A DNA stretch of 20,411 nt from UBA3910 sp002391465 (GCA_030054835.1 JASGVS010000020.1:1-20411), one strand, 5' to 3'; counted from the stretch's first letter, positions 1-6,750 are shown. Notes: a model not told the origin generated them from the letters alone. Program-made: numbers and translations.

Positions 1-126
1 TTTGCTCATCACGCTTCCTTCAGATTCCACCTCACGATGGACACCCTTGCGCTTGGCTAACGGTTGGCAACTGCCAGCCCCCGTAGCGGACTTTCACCGC
101 CAAGTTACGCGCCATGCGTGGCGCAC
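1..126 (-). mobile_element. 5' end of a group II intron (bacterial class C ribozyme), truncated by window edge
   Basis: Read on the minus strand, the sequence starts at 126 with GTGCG, the consensus 5' end of group II introns. A 6-bp hairpin (109-114 with 119-124) follows at once. Further on come GCAAGGGTGTCC (complement of 39-50) and GGAATCTGAAGGAAGC (complement of 13-28), which I recognise from domain I of class C introns such as those of Oceanobacillus iheyensis and Bacillus halodurans. The intron begins nine bases after the stem of the rpsI terminator, in the same orientation as rpsI; insertion behind intrinsic terminators is the known habit of class C introns. The last exon bases, TTTAT, are the natural IBS1 candidate. 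The rest of the ribozyme, any reverse transcriptase/maturase ORF and domains V-VI lie outside the window, so completeness and activity cannot be judged. Confidence 0.88.
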
Positions 127-160
127 ATAAAGAAACCCCCGCGTTTACGCGGGGGTTTTG
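127..160 (-). terminator. Intrinsic terminator of the rplM-rpsI operon
   Basis: On the minus strand an 8-bp GC stem (148-155 with 136-143) closes a 4-base loop TAAA, and flanking A/T bases can extend it to 11 bp (156-158 with 133-135). The stem is followed by the T-rich tract TTTCTTTAT (135-127). It lies about 20 bases after the rpsI stop codon, the expected place for an operon terminator. The T-tract runs directly into the group II intron, so the terminator is also the likely recognition structure for the intron insertion. Confidence 0.93.
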
Positions 161-177
161 GTGTAAATCTCGATTGT

Positions 178-582
178 TTAGCGTTTGGAGAACTGCGGCG
201 CTCTCCTTGCACCCTTCAAACCGTATTTCTTTCTTTCCTTCATGCGGGGATCCCTGGTGAGGAATCCGCCCTTCTTCAAGGGTGCCCTTAGATCGGGATC
301 TATCTGTATTAAGGCACGGGCAATGCCGTGGCGGATCGCTCCTGCCTGGCCGGTGGTACCACCGCCGTGCACATTTACGATTACATCGTACTTGCCCTCT
401 GTATCAGTCAGTACGAGGGGCTGGCGGACAATGGTACGCAATACATCGCGGTCGAAGTATTCCTCAATGTCCCGCCTGTTGATGATAATCCTGCCATTTC
501 CGGGGAGTAATCTTACTCTGGCTACCGATGTCTTCCTTCTGCCCGTTCCGTAACCGGCTTCTGAGATCTGAACTGCACTCAT
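178..582 (-). CDS. rpsI: 30S ribosomal protein S9
   Basis: S9 (uS9) is a small-subunit head protein whose basic C-terminal tail reaches the P-site tRNA. The 134 residues match the usual length of about 130. Visible hallmarks are GYGTGRRKTSVARVRL near the N-terminus, GGGTTGQAGAIRHGIARAL in the middle, and a basic C-terminus ending SKR, the normal S9 ending that contacts tRNA. The ATG start is preceded by GGGAGG at a spacing of about 8. It lies 36 bases after rplM, the near-universal L13-S9 pair, and ends just before a strong terminator. I see nothing odd in the protein. Confidence 0.98.
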   Translation of the reverse strand: MSAVQISEAGYGTGRRKTSVARVRLLPGNGRIIINRRDIEEYFDRDVLRTIVRQPLVLTDTEGKYDVIVNVHGGGTTGQAGAIRHGIARALIQIDPDLRAPLKKGGFLTRDPRMKERKKYGLKGARRAPQFSKR

Positions 583-618
583 CCAATCTGCCTCCCTTCA
601 CATAGGGTCTCTCGTGTC

Positions 619-1053
619 TTAATATTTCAACTCAAGGACTTCTGGCTGCTGAGCCTGGTGCGGATGGTCCGGACCTGCGTACACCTTGAGTTTCTTAATC
701 ATCTGCCGTCCAAGGCGATTACGGGGAATCATACCCCTGACCGCCCTTTGAATTACCCGCTCCGGATAGCGATTAAGTAATTCGCCTGCGGTAATCGATT
801 TAATCCCGCCTACATATCCGCTATGACGGTAATACTTCTTCGCGCGCAGTTTGTTGCCTGTCAAAACAACCTTCTCAGCGTTGATGACGATAACGTGATC
901 GCCAGTGTCCACGTGCGGAGTGTAGATCGGCTTGTGTTTACCTCTCAGGATCGCTGCTACCTGAGCAGCCAAACGGCCAAGTACCTGTCCTTCCGCATCC
1001 ACAACATACCATTTTCTCTCGATTTCCTGCGGCTTCGCTACATAGGTTTTCAT
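619..1053 (-). CDS. rplM: 50S ribosomal protein L13
   Basis: L13 (uL13) is an early-assembly large-subunit protein. The 144-residue product begins MKTYVAKPQEIERKWYVVDAEGQVLGRLA. It contains the family blocks LRGKHKPIYTPHVDTGDHVIVINAEKV and YRHSGYVGG, and RVIQRAVRGMIPRNRLGRQ in the C-terminal half. An in-frame TTG at 1080 would add nine residues (MDTKGGIPK), but those codons contain the Shine-Dalgarno run GGGGGG and match no known L13 N-terminus, so the ATG at 1053 is chosen. The gene has its own promoter and a structured leader (see 1054-1155), separate from the upstream truA. Confidence 0.97.
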   Translation of the reverse strand: MKTYVAKPQEIERKWYVVDAEGQVLGRLAAQVAAILRGKHKPIYTPHVDTGDHVIVINAEKVVLTGNKLRAKKYYRHSGYVGGIKSITAGELLNRYPERVIQRAVRGMIPRNRLGRQMIKKLKVYAGPDHPHQAQQPEVLELKY

Positions 1054-1063
1054 TTTCGGGATT

Positions 1064-1129
1064 CCCCCCTTTGTATCCAAAAGTTAGTGTTAGCATTTTG
1101 GAAACGAACGGGGCTGGTCGTTACCAAAA
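1064..1129 (-). promoter_or_regulatory. Structured 5' leader of rplM (L13-leader-like)
   Basis: On the minus strand TTTTGG (1129-1124) pairs with CCAAAA (1101-1096), and AACGA (1122-1118) pairs with TCGTT (1107-1103). The two helices are separated by a single T/T mismatch, giving an 11-bp hairpin with a 10-base loop (1117-1108). The loop contains CCCC (1113-1110), which is complementary to the Shine-Dalgarno run GGGGGG (1069-1064), so a loop-to-SD pseudoknot is possible. Rfam lists an L13 leader family in Firmicutes, thought to be bound by L13 for feedback. Membership here is an inference from position and structure; I could not align it to the family. Confidence 0.5.
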
Positions 1130-1161
1130 CAAGCTGTAGAAAAGCAAAATTGCCATCTTTC

Positions 1162-1190
1162 ATTTTATAATACCCCTGCTGTAGTGTCAA
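1162..1190 (-). promoter_or_regulatory. Sigma-A type promoter for rplM-rpsI
   Basis: On the minus strand TTGACA (1190-1185) and TAAAAT (1167-1162) are separated by exactly 17 bases. The -35 is a perfect consensus match and the -10 matches at five of six positions. The -35 hexamer overlaps the stop codon of truA (TGA, 1189-1187). Transcription would start near 1155 and give a leader of about 100 nt before the rplM ATG. Confidence 0.82.
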
Positions 1191-1927
1191 GAATATTTTA
1201 CCCGCTCCAGGAACAGACCAGCCGGCGAAATGGTTGCTCCCGCCTGAGTCCGGTCTCCGCTTGCCAGAATGTCCTCAACATCGGCCAAGCTGAGCCTGCC
1301 TAGGCCCACTTCCAGCAGTGTTCCCATAATGTTCCTCACCATTTTGTACAAAAACCCATCTGCCGTGAATCTCACCATGGTCAAGGGCCCGCAGCTTTCA
1401 ACCTGTACTGCCTTCATGGTACGAACGGTGGTTTTCACACTGCTGCCGCTGGCTGCAAAGGCGGAAAAATCATGCCTGCCCACAAGCAGCTGCCCACAGC
1501 GAACTATGCGCTCCCAGTCCAAGAGTTCTTTGGACCAGTAGGCAAAGCGCTGCCAAAACACATTGGGAAATTCCCCTTCGTAAACATGATAACGATAAGT
1601 TTTTTCCAAAGCATCATAACGGGCATGAAAGTCAAGGGGAACAAGTCTGCTGTTAACCACACGGATGTCCTGGGGCAGAAGGGCGTTGATGGCGTAAGGC
1701 AGCCTCTCCACCGGTACAGTGAGCTTGTCAGTACGGAAATTGACTGTCTGCCCTTCGGCGTGAACGCCAGCATCGGTGCGGCCCGCCGCTGTAATGCGGA
1801 TCTCCTCTGCTGCCAGTGTGCTTATCGCTCGCTCCAATTCACCCTGGATTGTGGCCTGGCCAGGCTGAACCTGGAACCCAGCGTAATCCGTCCCATCATA
1901 CTGTACAATCAAACAAAAGTTTTTCAT
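1187..1927 (-). CDS. truA: tRNA pseudouridine(38-40) synthase TruA
   Basis: TruA converts uridines 38-40 of the tRNA anticodon arm to pseudouridine. The 246 residues are the normal length. The N-terminus carries the family block VQYDGTDYAGFQVQPG. The catalytic aspartate is Asp52 in AAGRTDAGVHAEGQ, and the C-terminal half contains FTADGFLYKMVRNIMGTLLEVG. An upstream in-frame ATG at 1954 would add nine residues reading into the end of ecfT. The ATG at 1927 has the better Shine-Dalgarno (AGGAG, spacing 6) and gives the standard N-terminus, so it is preferred. The SD overlaps the ecfT stop (TGAGGAG), implying coupling to ecfT. The ecfAAT-truA order is common in Firmicutes. Confidence 0.96.
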   Translation of the reverse strand: MKNFCLIVQYDGTDYAGFQVQPGQATIQGELERAISTLAAEEIRITAAGRTDAGVHAEGQTVNFRTDKLTVPVERLPYAINALLPQDIRVVNSRLVPLDFHARYDALEKTYRYHVYEGEFPNVFWQRFAYWSKELLDWERIVRCGQLLVGRHDFSAFAASGSSVKTTVRTMKAVQVESCGPLTMVRFTADGFLYKMVRNIMGTLLEVGLGRLSLADVEDILASGDRTQAGATISPAGLFLERVKYS

Positions 1928-1937
1928 TCTCCACTCC

Positions 1938-2735
1938 TCAGAAGAAAATGGCAACTAAGACCGCAAAGGCGATCGTTATGGCGAAGGCCATGCCATCGAT
2001 TTTTTTCAAGCGCAGCTCCCTAAACTTGGTGCGCCCTTCCCCACCTCTGTAACCCCTTGCCTCCATGGCAATGGCCAAATCGTCGGCCCGCCGAAACGCG
2101 TTGACAAAGAGGGGTACAAGAAGGGGTATTAAGCTCTTGGCCCGCTGCATCAGCCCGCCGCTTTGAAAGTCGGCGCCCCGGGCCATCTGGGCTTTCATGA
2201 TCTTCTCCGTCTCTTCCAAGAGAGTGGGAATAAAACGCAGGGCAATGGTCATCATCATGGCCAGTTCATGGGCGGGAATACCGATCCTTTTCCCCGGCGA
2301 CAGCAGGCTCTCAATCCCGTCTGTAAGCTGAATGGGCGACGTGGTTAGGGTCAGCATAGACGTGCCCACAATGAGCAGAACCAAACGGGTGCCCATCATC
2401 AAACCCCGGATCAGGCCTTCCCATGTAACCTTGATAAACCACAGTTGAAAGATGATCCGTCCCTCGGTCATGAAAAAGTGGAGCCCTACTGTGAGGATCA
2501 GAATGACAAACAGTGGGCGTAGTCCCCGCAGGACAAAACGCCAGGGAATCTGGGACAGGTAAATGACCGAGGCTATACCCAAGCCGACCAGGAGATAACC
2601 CCAAAAGCTTTTGACCAAAAACAACAGTACAATCAATGCAGTGGTACCAACGATCTTGGTACGGGGATCAAGCCTGTGGATCAGGGAATCGCCTGGAATG
2701 TACTGACCGATGGTAATATTCCTAAACATGGTCAT
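1938..2735 (-). CDS. ecfT: ECF transporter transmembrane component EcfT
   Basis: EcfT is the membrane scaffold of group II ECF importers. It links the EcfA1/EcfA2 ATPases to interchangeable substrate-binding S components for vitamins and similar micronutrients. The 265 residues begin with the typical IPGDSLIHRLDPRTKI region. Several hydrophobic segments follow (about 28-60, 72-90, 105-132, 155-170 and 248-265). Two Ala-Arg-Gly coupling motifs (185-187 in QMARGADF, 226-228 in MEARGYRGG) are the elements that dock into the ATPases. The start ATG overlaps the ecfA2 stop in ATGA; a second ATG two codons later is possible. No S-component gene is in the window, so the substrate is unknown. Confidence 0.94.
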   Translation of the reverse strand: MTMFRNITIGQYIPGDSLIHRLDPRTKIVGTTALIVLLFLVKSFWGYLLVGLGIASVIYLSQIPWRFVLRGLRPLFVILILTVGLHFFMTEGRIIFQLWFIKVTWEGLIRGLMMGTRLVLLIVGTSMLTLTTSPIQLTDGIESLLSPGKRIGIPAHELAMMMTIALRFIPTLLEETEKIMKAQMARGADFQSGGLMQRAKSLIPLLVPLFVNAFRRADDLAIAMEARGYRGGEGRTKFRELRLKKIDGMAFAITIAFAVLVAIFF

Positions 2736-3589
2736 ATCCGTTCCCCCAATACCCGCATAATCTCCCGCTCCGCATCTTCCACGCGGAAAATGTCGCTGTC
2801 AACTTCCATACCCCGCCTCTGCAGCTCCCGCATGAGATCTGTCACTTGGGGTACGCCCAGGCCCATGCTTTTGAGCTGTTCTGCCTGGCGAAAGACCTCG
2901 GTGGGCGTCCCATCCAGGGCAACCCTGCCCTTTTCCATCACAATGATGCGCTCCACTAAGCGGGCCACATCTTCCATGCTGTGGCTGACCAAAACAACGG
3001 TCACGCCCCGCTCTTCCTGCAGTGCCTTCACCCGATCGAGGATCTCATCGCGTCCTTTGGGGTCAAGTCCTGCGGTTGGCTCATCCAAAATCAAGACGGA
3101 AGGACGCATGGCTAAAACGCCTGCTATCGCAACTCGCCGTTTTTGACCACCGGAAAGCTCAAAGGGCGAACGGTCCCGTAGCGCCCCATAGTCAAGGCCC
3201 ACATAGGCAAGTGATTCCCGCACCCGCTCTTCGATCTCCTCTTCGCTCAAACCTCCGTTACGGGGTCCAAAACCCACATCTTCGTATACAGTCTCGCCAA
3301 AGAGCTGATGTTCCGGATACTGAAAGACCATGCCTACCTTTTGGCGGATGCCCCGGAGCTCAGTATCGGGTTTGGTCAAATCGACGCCGTCCACAAACAC
3401 TTTGCCTTCAGTGGGCAGAAGCAGTCCATTAAAATGCTGGACCAGTGTGGATTTACCCGAACCGGTGGGCCCGATCAGCCCCACAAACTCCCCGGCCTCG
3501 ATTTCTAAGCTCACATCTTTCAGCGCCTCCACTGCCCTGGAAGCCCCCACCTGATAAGTGTATGATACCCGCTCTAGCCTGATGGACAT
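2732..3589 (-). CDS. ecfA2: ECF transporter ATP-binding protein EcfA2
   Basis: This is the second ATPase of the ECF energy-coupling module (285 residues). The Walker A motif GPTGSGKST is at 40-48, and the Q-loop region VFQYPEHQLF is at about 88-97. The ABC signature LSGGQKRRVA begins at 145, Walker B with the catalytic Glu is LILDEP (Asp169, Glu170), and the switch His203 is in VSHSMEDV. The C-terminal stretch (LGVPQVTDLMRELQRRG) is the EcfA-specific region found in both ATPases and thought to form their dimer contacts. Its ATG lies 16 bases inside the end of ecfA1 and its stop overlaps the start of ecfT, so the three are made together. Older annotations call such genes cbiO; no cobalt-specific partner is present. 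Confidence 0.94.
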   Translation of the reverse strand: MSIRLERVSYTYQVGASRAVEALKDVSLEIEAGEFVGLIGPTGSGKSTLVQHFNGLLLPTEGKVFVDGVDLTKPDTELRGIRQKVGMVFQYPEHQLFGETVYEDVGFGPRNGGLSEEEIEERVRESLAYVGLDYGALRDRSPFELSGGQKRRVAIAGVLAMRPSVLILDEPTAGLDPKGRDEILDRVKALQEERGVTVVLVSHSMEDVARLVERIIVMEKGRVALDGTPTEVFRQAEQLKSMGLGVPQVTDLMRELQRRGMEVDSDIFRVEDAEREIMRVLGERI

Positions 3590-4425
3590 AAGTGCATCAC
3601 CATTTCCTCAACTGTCAAAATTCCATCGGGAATCTGAAAACCACGTGCCTGTAAACGCTGGGCCAAGTCTGTGACCTGGGGAACATCCAGATGCAGGCGC
3701 CGCAGCAGATCAACCTGGGCAAAAACCTCTTTAGGCGTACCTTCCAGAGCGATTTTGCCTTCATCCATGACCACCACCCGGTCCGCTTTGATCACCTCAT
3801 CCATGTGATGGGTAATGTGAACGACGGTAATGCCCTGTTCCTTGTTGAGATGGTGGATGGTGTTCATCACTTCCCGACGACCCTCCGGATCAAGCATGGC
3901 GGTGGGCTCATCAAGGACGATGCACTGGGGCAGCATACTGAGCATGCCGGCAATGGCCACCCTCTGTTTCTGCCCACCGGAAAGCTGGTGGGGTGAGTGG
4001 AGCCGGTAGGCAAGCATGTCCACTATTTCAAGCGCTTCCGTCACCCTCCGCTGGATTTCCGCGCTGGGAATACCCAGATTTTCGGGGCCAAACGCTACAT
4101 CTTCTTCCACCGTAGTGGCCACCAGCTGGTTATCTGGGTTTTGAAACACCATGCCCACCTGCTGGCGGATCTGCCACACCTTATCCACGTCTGCAGTGTC
4201 CAAACCACAGACGGTAACTGTACCCGCATCGGGCACCAAAAGGGCGTTCATGTGTTTGGCCAAGGTCGATTTACCGGAGCCGTTGTGGCCCAATACGGCA
4301 ACAAACTCGTGTTCGTATATTTCCAGATTGATGTCCCGCAGGGCAGCTGGTTCTTCAAGCGAATCTCCTCTGCCGTAGGTGAAACTGACATGGTCAAACC
4401 TGATTATTGCCTTACTCACTGTCAT
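3574..4425 (-). CDS. ecfA1: ECF transporter ATP-binding protein EcfA1
   Basis: This is the first ATPase of the ECF module (283 residues from the chosen start). Approximate motif positions: Walker A GHNGSGKST at 46-54, Q-loop VFQNPDNQL near 93-101, signature LSGGQKQRVA from 148, Walker B IVLDEPTAMLD with Glu173, and H-switch in HITHHMD near 206. The C-terminus LDVPQVTDLAQRLQARG resembles that of EcfA2. The start is uncertain. GTG 4428 and ATG 4425 sit only 2-3 bases from AAAGGG, whereas GTG 4419 has the usual spacing of about 8; the three differ by at most three residues. The gene follows the rplQ terminator by about 15 bases and no separate promoter is evident. Confidence 0.93.
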   Translation of the reverse strand: MTVSKAIIRFDHVSFTYGRGDSLEEPAALRDINLEIYEHEFVAVLGHNGSGKSTLAKHMNALLVPDAGTVTVCGLDTADVDKVWQIRQQVGMVFQNPDNQLVATTVEEDVAFGPENLGIPSAEIQRRVTEALEIVDMLAYRLHSPHQLSGGQKQRVAIAGMLSMLPQCIVLDEPTAMLDPEGRREVMNTIHHLNKEQGITVVHITHHMDEVIKADRVVVMDEGKIALEGTPKEVFAQVDLLRRLHLDVPQVTDLAQRLQARGFQIPDGILTVEEMVMHLCPSG

Positions 4426-4439
4426 CACCCTTTACTGCT

Positions 4440-4469
4440 AAAACAAAACGCAGAGGGGATTCCTCTGCG
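4440..4469 (-). terminator. Intrinsic terminator after rplQ, directly before ecfA1
   Basis: On the minus strand CGCAGAGG (4469-4462) pairs perfectly with CCTCTGCG (4456-4449) around a 5-base loop, followed by TTTTGTTTT (4448-4440). This is a textbook rho-independent terminator about 20 bases after the rplQ stop. It closes the alpha operon, yet the ecfA1 Shine-Dalgarno begins within about 10 bases of its T-tract, leaving no room for a promoter between them. Downstream expression must rely on read-through or on a promoter inside rplQ. Confidence 0.88.
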
Positions 4470-4489
4470 ACCTTGTTTGCCAAAAAAAC

Positions 4490-4828
4490 TTACACCCATT
4501 CAATGATCGCCATAGGTGCCGCATCGCCCCGACGAAAACCGGTTTTTACAATCCTGGTGTAACCACCGTTGCGCTCCCCATACTTAGGAGCAACCTCGTC
4601 GAACAACTTCTTCACTGCCGCCGGATCCATCAAAAAGGCAGCGGCCTGCCGCCTTGCGGCTATATCTCCCCGTTTACCCAGGGTAACCATTTTATCAGCC
4701 AGAGCTTTGATGCTCTTCGCTTTGTAAACAGTTGTTTCGATTTTGCCTTCTAGGATCAGGGATGTCACCTGGCTGCGAAGCAATGCTCTACGATGGCTGG
4801 CTGTTCTACCTAGCTTCCTGAGCTTCAT
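4490..4828 (-). CDS. rplQ: 50S ribosomal protein L17
   Basis: L17 (bL17) is a bacterial large-subunit protein near the tunnel exit side. The 112-residue product starts MKLRKLGRTASHRRALLRSQVTSLI, very close to the family consensus. It contains the block YKAKSIKALADKMVTLGKRGD and ends RIVKTGFRRGDAAPMAIIEWV. A GTG three codons upstream (4837) is too close to its purine run, whereas the ATG at 4828 has AGGTG at a spacing of 6, so 4828 is chosen. It follows rpoA by 14 bases, is the last gene of the alpha operon, and is followed by a strong terminator. Confidence 0.97.
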   Translation of the reverse strand: MKLRKLGRTASHRRALLRSQVTSLILEGKIETTVYKAKSIKALADKMVTLGKRGDIAARRQAAAFLMDPAAVKKLFDEVAPKYGERNGGYTRIVKTGFRRGDAAPMAIIEWV

Positions 4829-4842
4829 CTTGCTCACCTACC

Positions 4843-5784
4843 TCATTCATCAGATTTCCGGAGTGAAAGGCCTAACTCAACTAGTTTCTCTGTAATTTCT
4901 GCCAGAGACTTCTTGCCGAGATTGCGCACTTTCATCAGATCTTCTTCCGTTTTGCGAACCAATTCGTCAACTGTATTGATACCGGCCCGTTTCAGGCAGT
5001 TGTAAGAGCGGACAGAAAGATCCAGTTCTTCCACTGTCATTTCCATGAGCCGATCCATGCTTTCCTCTTCTTTTTCAACCATGATTTCCACACTGCCCAC
5101 GCCCTCAGTGAGGTTGATGAACAGTTTGATATGCTCCATCAGGATCTTGGCGGCTAAACTGACTGCGCTGTCCGGTGCGATAACACGGTTAGTCCATACT
5201 TCCAGGACCAGGCGGTCAAAGTCTGTGACCTGGCCAACCCGCGTATCTTCCACTGTGTAAACTACCCTATTGACGGGAGTAAAAATGGAATCGATGGGAA
5301 TCAAGCCGATGGGATGATCGGGCTCTTTATTCTTCTCAGCGCTCACATAGCCGCGTCCCTTAGCCACCGTAATGTCCATGCCCAGTTTAGCCCCTTCCTG
5401 CAGGGTAGCGATTACCAAGTCAGGATTAAGGATTTCAACACTGGGATCGGTGGCTATGTCGCCAGCACGGAGTGGACCGGGTTGATCCGTATCAACGCGG
5501 ATCGTTACGGGTTCGTCAGTGTGCAGCTTCACCAGAAGCTTTTTTAGGTTGAGCACGATATCAACTGTGTCTTCCACTACTCCTTCAATGGTGGAGAACT
5601 CGTGCAAAACACCGTCTATGTGCACAGAGGTGACCGCCGTACCCGGCAGGGACGAGAGGAGAATCCTCCGCAGGCTGTTACCAAGGGTAATGCCATAACC
5701 CCGCTCCAGCGGCTCAACGACGAACTTACCGTAATCCTCCGTCAGCTCAACTGTTTCAATCCTAGGTTTTTCAATTTCGATCAT
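4843..5784 (-). CDS. rpoA: DNA-directed RNA polymerase subunit alpha
   Basis: Alpha dimerises to nucleate RNA polymerase assembly, and its C-terminal domain binds UP elements and activators. The 313 residues match the family. The N-terminal domain shows FVVEPLERGYGITLGNSLRRILLSSLPGTAVTSV, the assembly and dimerisation block, and LNLKKLLVKL. A linker around 230-245 rich in Glu (VEKEEESM) precedes the alpha-CTD with LDLSVRSYNCLKRAGINTVDEL and LMKVRNLGKKSLAEI, which contain the DNA-contacting Arg and helix-hairpin-helix residues. AAAGGAGGG precedes the ATG. It follows rpsK directly; rpsD, often found here in Clostridia, is absent. Confidence 0.98.
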   Translation of the reverse strand: MIEIEKPRIETVELTEDYGKFVVEPLERGYGITLGNSLRRILLSSLPGTAVTSVHIDGVLHEFSTIEGVVEDTVDIVLNLKKLLVKLHTDEPVTIRVDTDQPGPLRAGDIATDPSVEILNPDLVIATLQEGAKLGMDITVAKGRGYVSAEKNKEPDHPIGLIPIDSIFTPVNRVVYTVEDTRVGQVTDFDRLVLEVWTNRVIAPDSAVSLAAKILMEHIKLFINLTEGVGSVEIMVEKEEESMDRLMEMTVEELDLSVRSYNCLKRAGINTVDELVRKTEEDLMKVRNLGKKSLAEITEKLVELGLSLRKSDE

Positions 5785-5825
5785 AGTTCCTGCACCCTCC
5801 TTTGCAAACGCATGGGCAGAACTAA

Positions 5826-6224
5826 TTATACTCTGCGCCGTTTCGGTGGACGACAGCCGTTAAACGGAATGGGAGTAACGTCTTTAATAGTGGTTACATC
5901 AAGTCCTGCAGCCTGCAGTGAGCGAATTGCTGCCTCTCTACCTGCACCAGGCCCCTTAACGAAAACACTTACTTCCCTTACCCCATGCTCCATCGCTGCG
6001 GCGGCGGCAGCTTCAGCGGCCATACCTGCAGCAAAGGGTGTGCCTTTCCGGGAGCCCTTGAAACCCATGTTGCCTGAACTGGCCCAGGAAATCACATTGC
6101 CCTCCGGATCGCTGATTGTCACAATCGTATTGTTAAACGTAGAACGGATATGGGCGACTCCAACCGGTATATTCTTACGTGCCCTGCGGCGTGCGCGCTG
6201 GGCACCCCTACGTGGTCTTGCCAT
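5826..6224 (-). CDS. rpsK: 30S ribosomal protein S11
   Basis: S11 (uS11) sits on the 30S platform near the E site and mRNA exit. It has 132 residues, with a very basic N-terminus (MARPRRGAQRARRRARKNI). The family blocks are VGVAHIRSTFNNTIVTISDPEGNVISWASSG, GFKGSRKGTPFAAGMAAEAAAAAAMEHG and VKGPGAGREAAIRSL, and the C-terminus is DVTPIPFNGCRPPKRRRV. An ATG start is preceded by AAAGGAGG. It lies 25 bases after rpsM, the standard alpha-operon arrangement. Confidence 0.98.
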   Translation of the reverse strand: MARPRRGAQRARRRARKNIPVGVAHIRSTFNNTIVTISDPEGNVISWASSGNMGFKGSRKGTPFAAGMAAEAAAAAAMEHGVREVSVFVKGPGAGREAAIRSLQAAGLDVTTIKDVTPIPFNGCRPPKRRRV

Positions 6225-6249
6225 TCATGTTTCCTCCTTTCAATTGAGC

Positions 6250-6615
6250 CTATCTGCGTTTGCCGGCAACACGCTTGGGACCCTTACGCGTCCTGGCGTT
6301 GGTCTTTGTGCGCTGCCCACGAACAGGTAGGCCGCGGCGGTGACGTATACCACGATAGCAACCAATGTCCCGCAGTCTCTTAATGTTCATGTTCAATTCA
6401 CGGCGGAGGTCACCCTCTACCAAGAACTGCTTCTCGATGATGTCGCGGATTTGGTTGGCCTGTTCTTCGGTCAAATCGCGTACCCGTGTCTCGGGGTCAA
6501 TTCCGCAGATCTCAACGATTTTATTAGCTGTACTCCGGCCAATGCCGTAGATGTACGTTAATCCTATAACCACTCGTTTATCGCGAGGCAAATCTACACC
6601 TGCAATACGTGCCAT
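6250..6615 (-). CDS. rpsM: 30S ribosomal protein S13
   Basis: S13 (uS13) in the 30S head bridges to the 50S subunit and touches P-site tRNA. The 121 residues begin MARIAGVDLPRDKRVVIGLTYIYGIG, which contains the helix-two-turn-helix start of the family. RDLTEEQANQIRDII and DIGCYRGIRHRRGLPVRGQRTKTNARTRKGPKR follow, ending in the basic tail that contacts tRNA. The Shine-Dalgarno AGGGGGTG lies before the ATG. It is the first gene of the alpha segment after rpmJ, with a gap of about 20 bases and no visible promoter. Confidence 0.98.
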   Translation of the reverse strand: MARIAGVDLPRDKRVVIGLTYIYGIGRSTANKIVEICGIDPETRVRDLTEEQANQIRDIIEKQFLVEGDLRRELNMNIKRLRDIGCYRGIRHRRGLPVRGQRTKTNARTRKGPKRVAGKRR

Positions 6616-6636
6616 TTCTTGACACCCCCTCTTTTA

Positions 6637-6750
6637 CTATCCTTGCCTTTGTTTGTGCCTTGGATTTTCGCAGATCACCATAACCCGACCTTTGCGGCGG
6701 ATAATCTTGCATTTTTCGCACATGGGCTTCACAGAAGGTCTAACCTTCAT
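6637..6750 (-). CDS. rpmJ: 50S ribosomal protein L36 (zinc-binding type)
   Basis: L36 (bL36) is the smallest large-subunit protein, late-assembling and bound to 23S rRNA. This 37-residue ORF runs from MKVRPSVKPMCEKCKII to ENPRHKQRQG. Cys11, Cys14, Cys27 and His32 form the zinc site of the C+ form. The ATG at 6750 has AAAGGAGG upstream and the stop is TAG at 6639-6637. Its position between infA and rpmJ's usual partner rpsM is the canonical one. Confidence 0.97.
   Translation of the reverse strand: MKVRPSVKPMCEKCKIIRRKGRVMVICENPRHKQRQG

Noticed and set aside
64..291. Plus-strand 75-codon ORF at the left edge
   Set aside because: It crosses the group II intron, the terminator and the end of rpsI in antisense, and has no ribosome-binding site or family resemblance.
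1054..1080. N-terminal extension of L13 from TTG 1080
   Set aside because: The added codons are the ribosome-binding region itself and no L13 homologue has such an extension.
2732..4425. Cobalt or nickel transport (CbiO) reading of the two ATPases
   Set aside because: Two different ATPases plus EcfT next to rplQ and truA is the housekeeping group II ECF arrangement; no CbiM/CbiN-like partner is present.
5602..6330. Long plus-strand ORF of 242 codons opposite rpoA, rpsK and rpsM
   Set aside because: It spans the complement of three well-supported conserved genes; such frames are expected opposite GC-balanced, codon-biased ribosomal genes.
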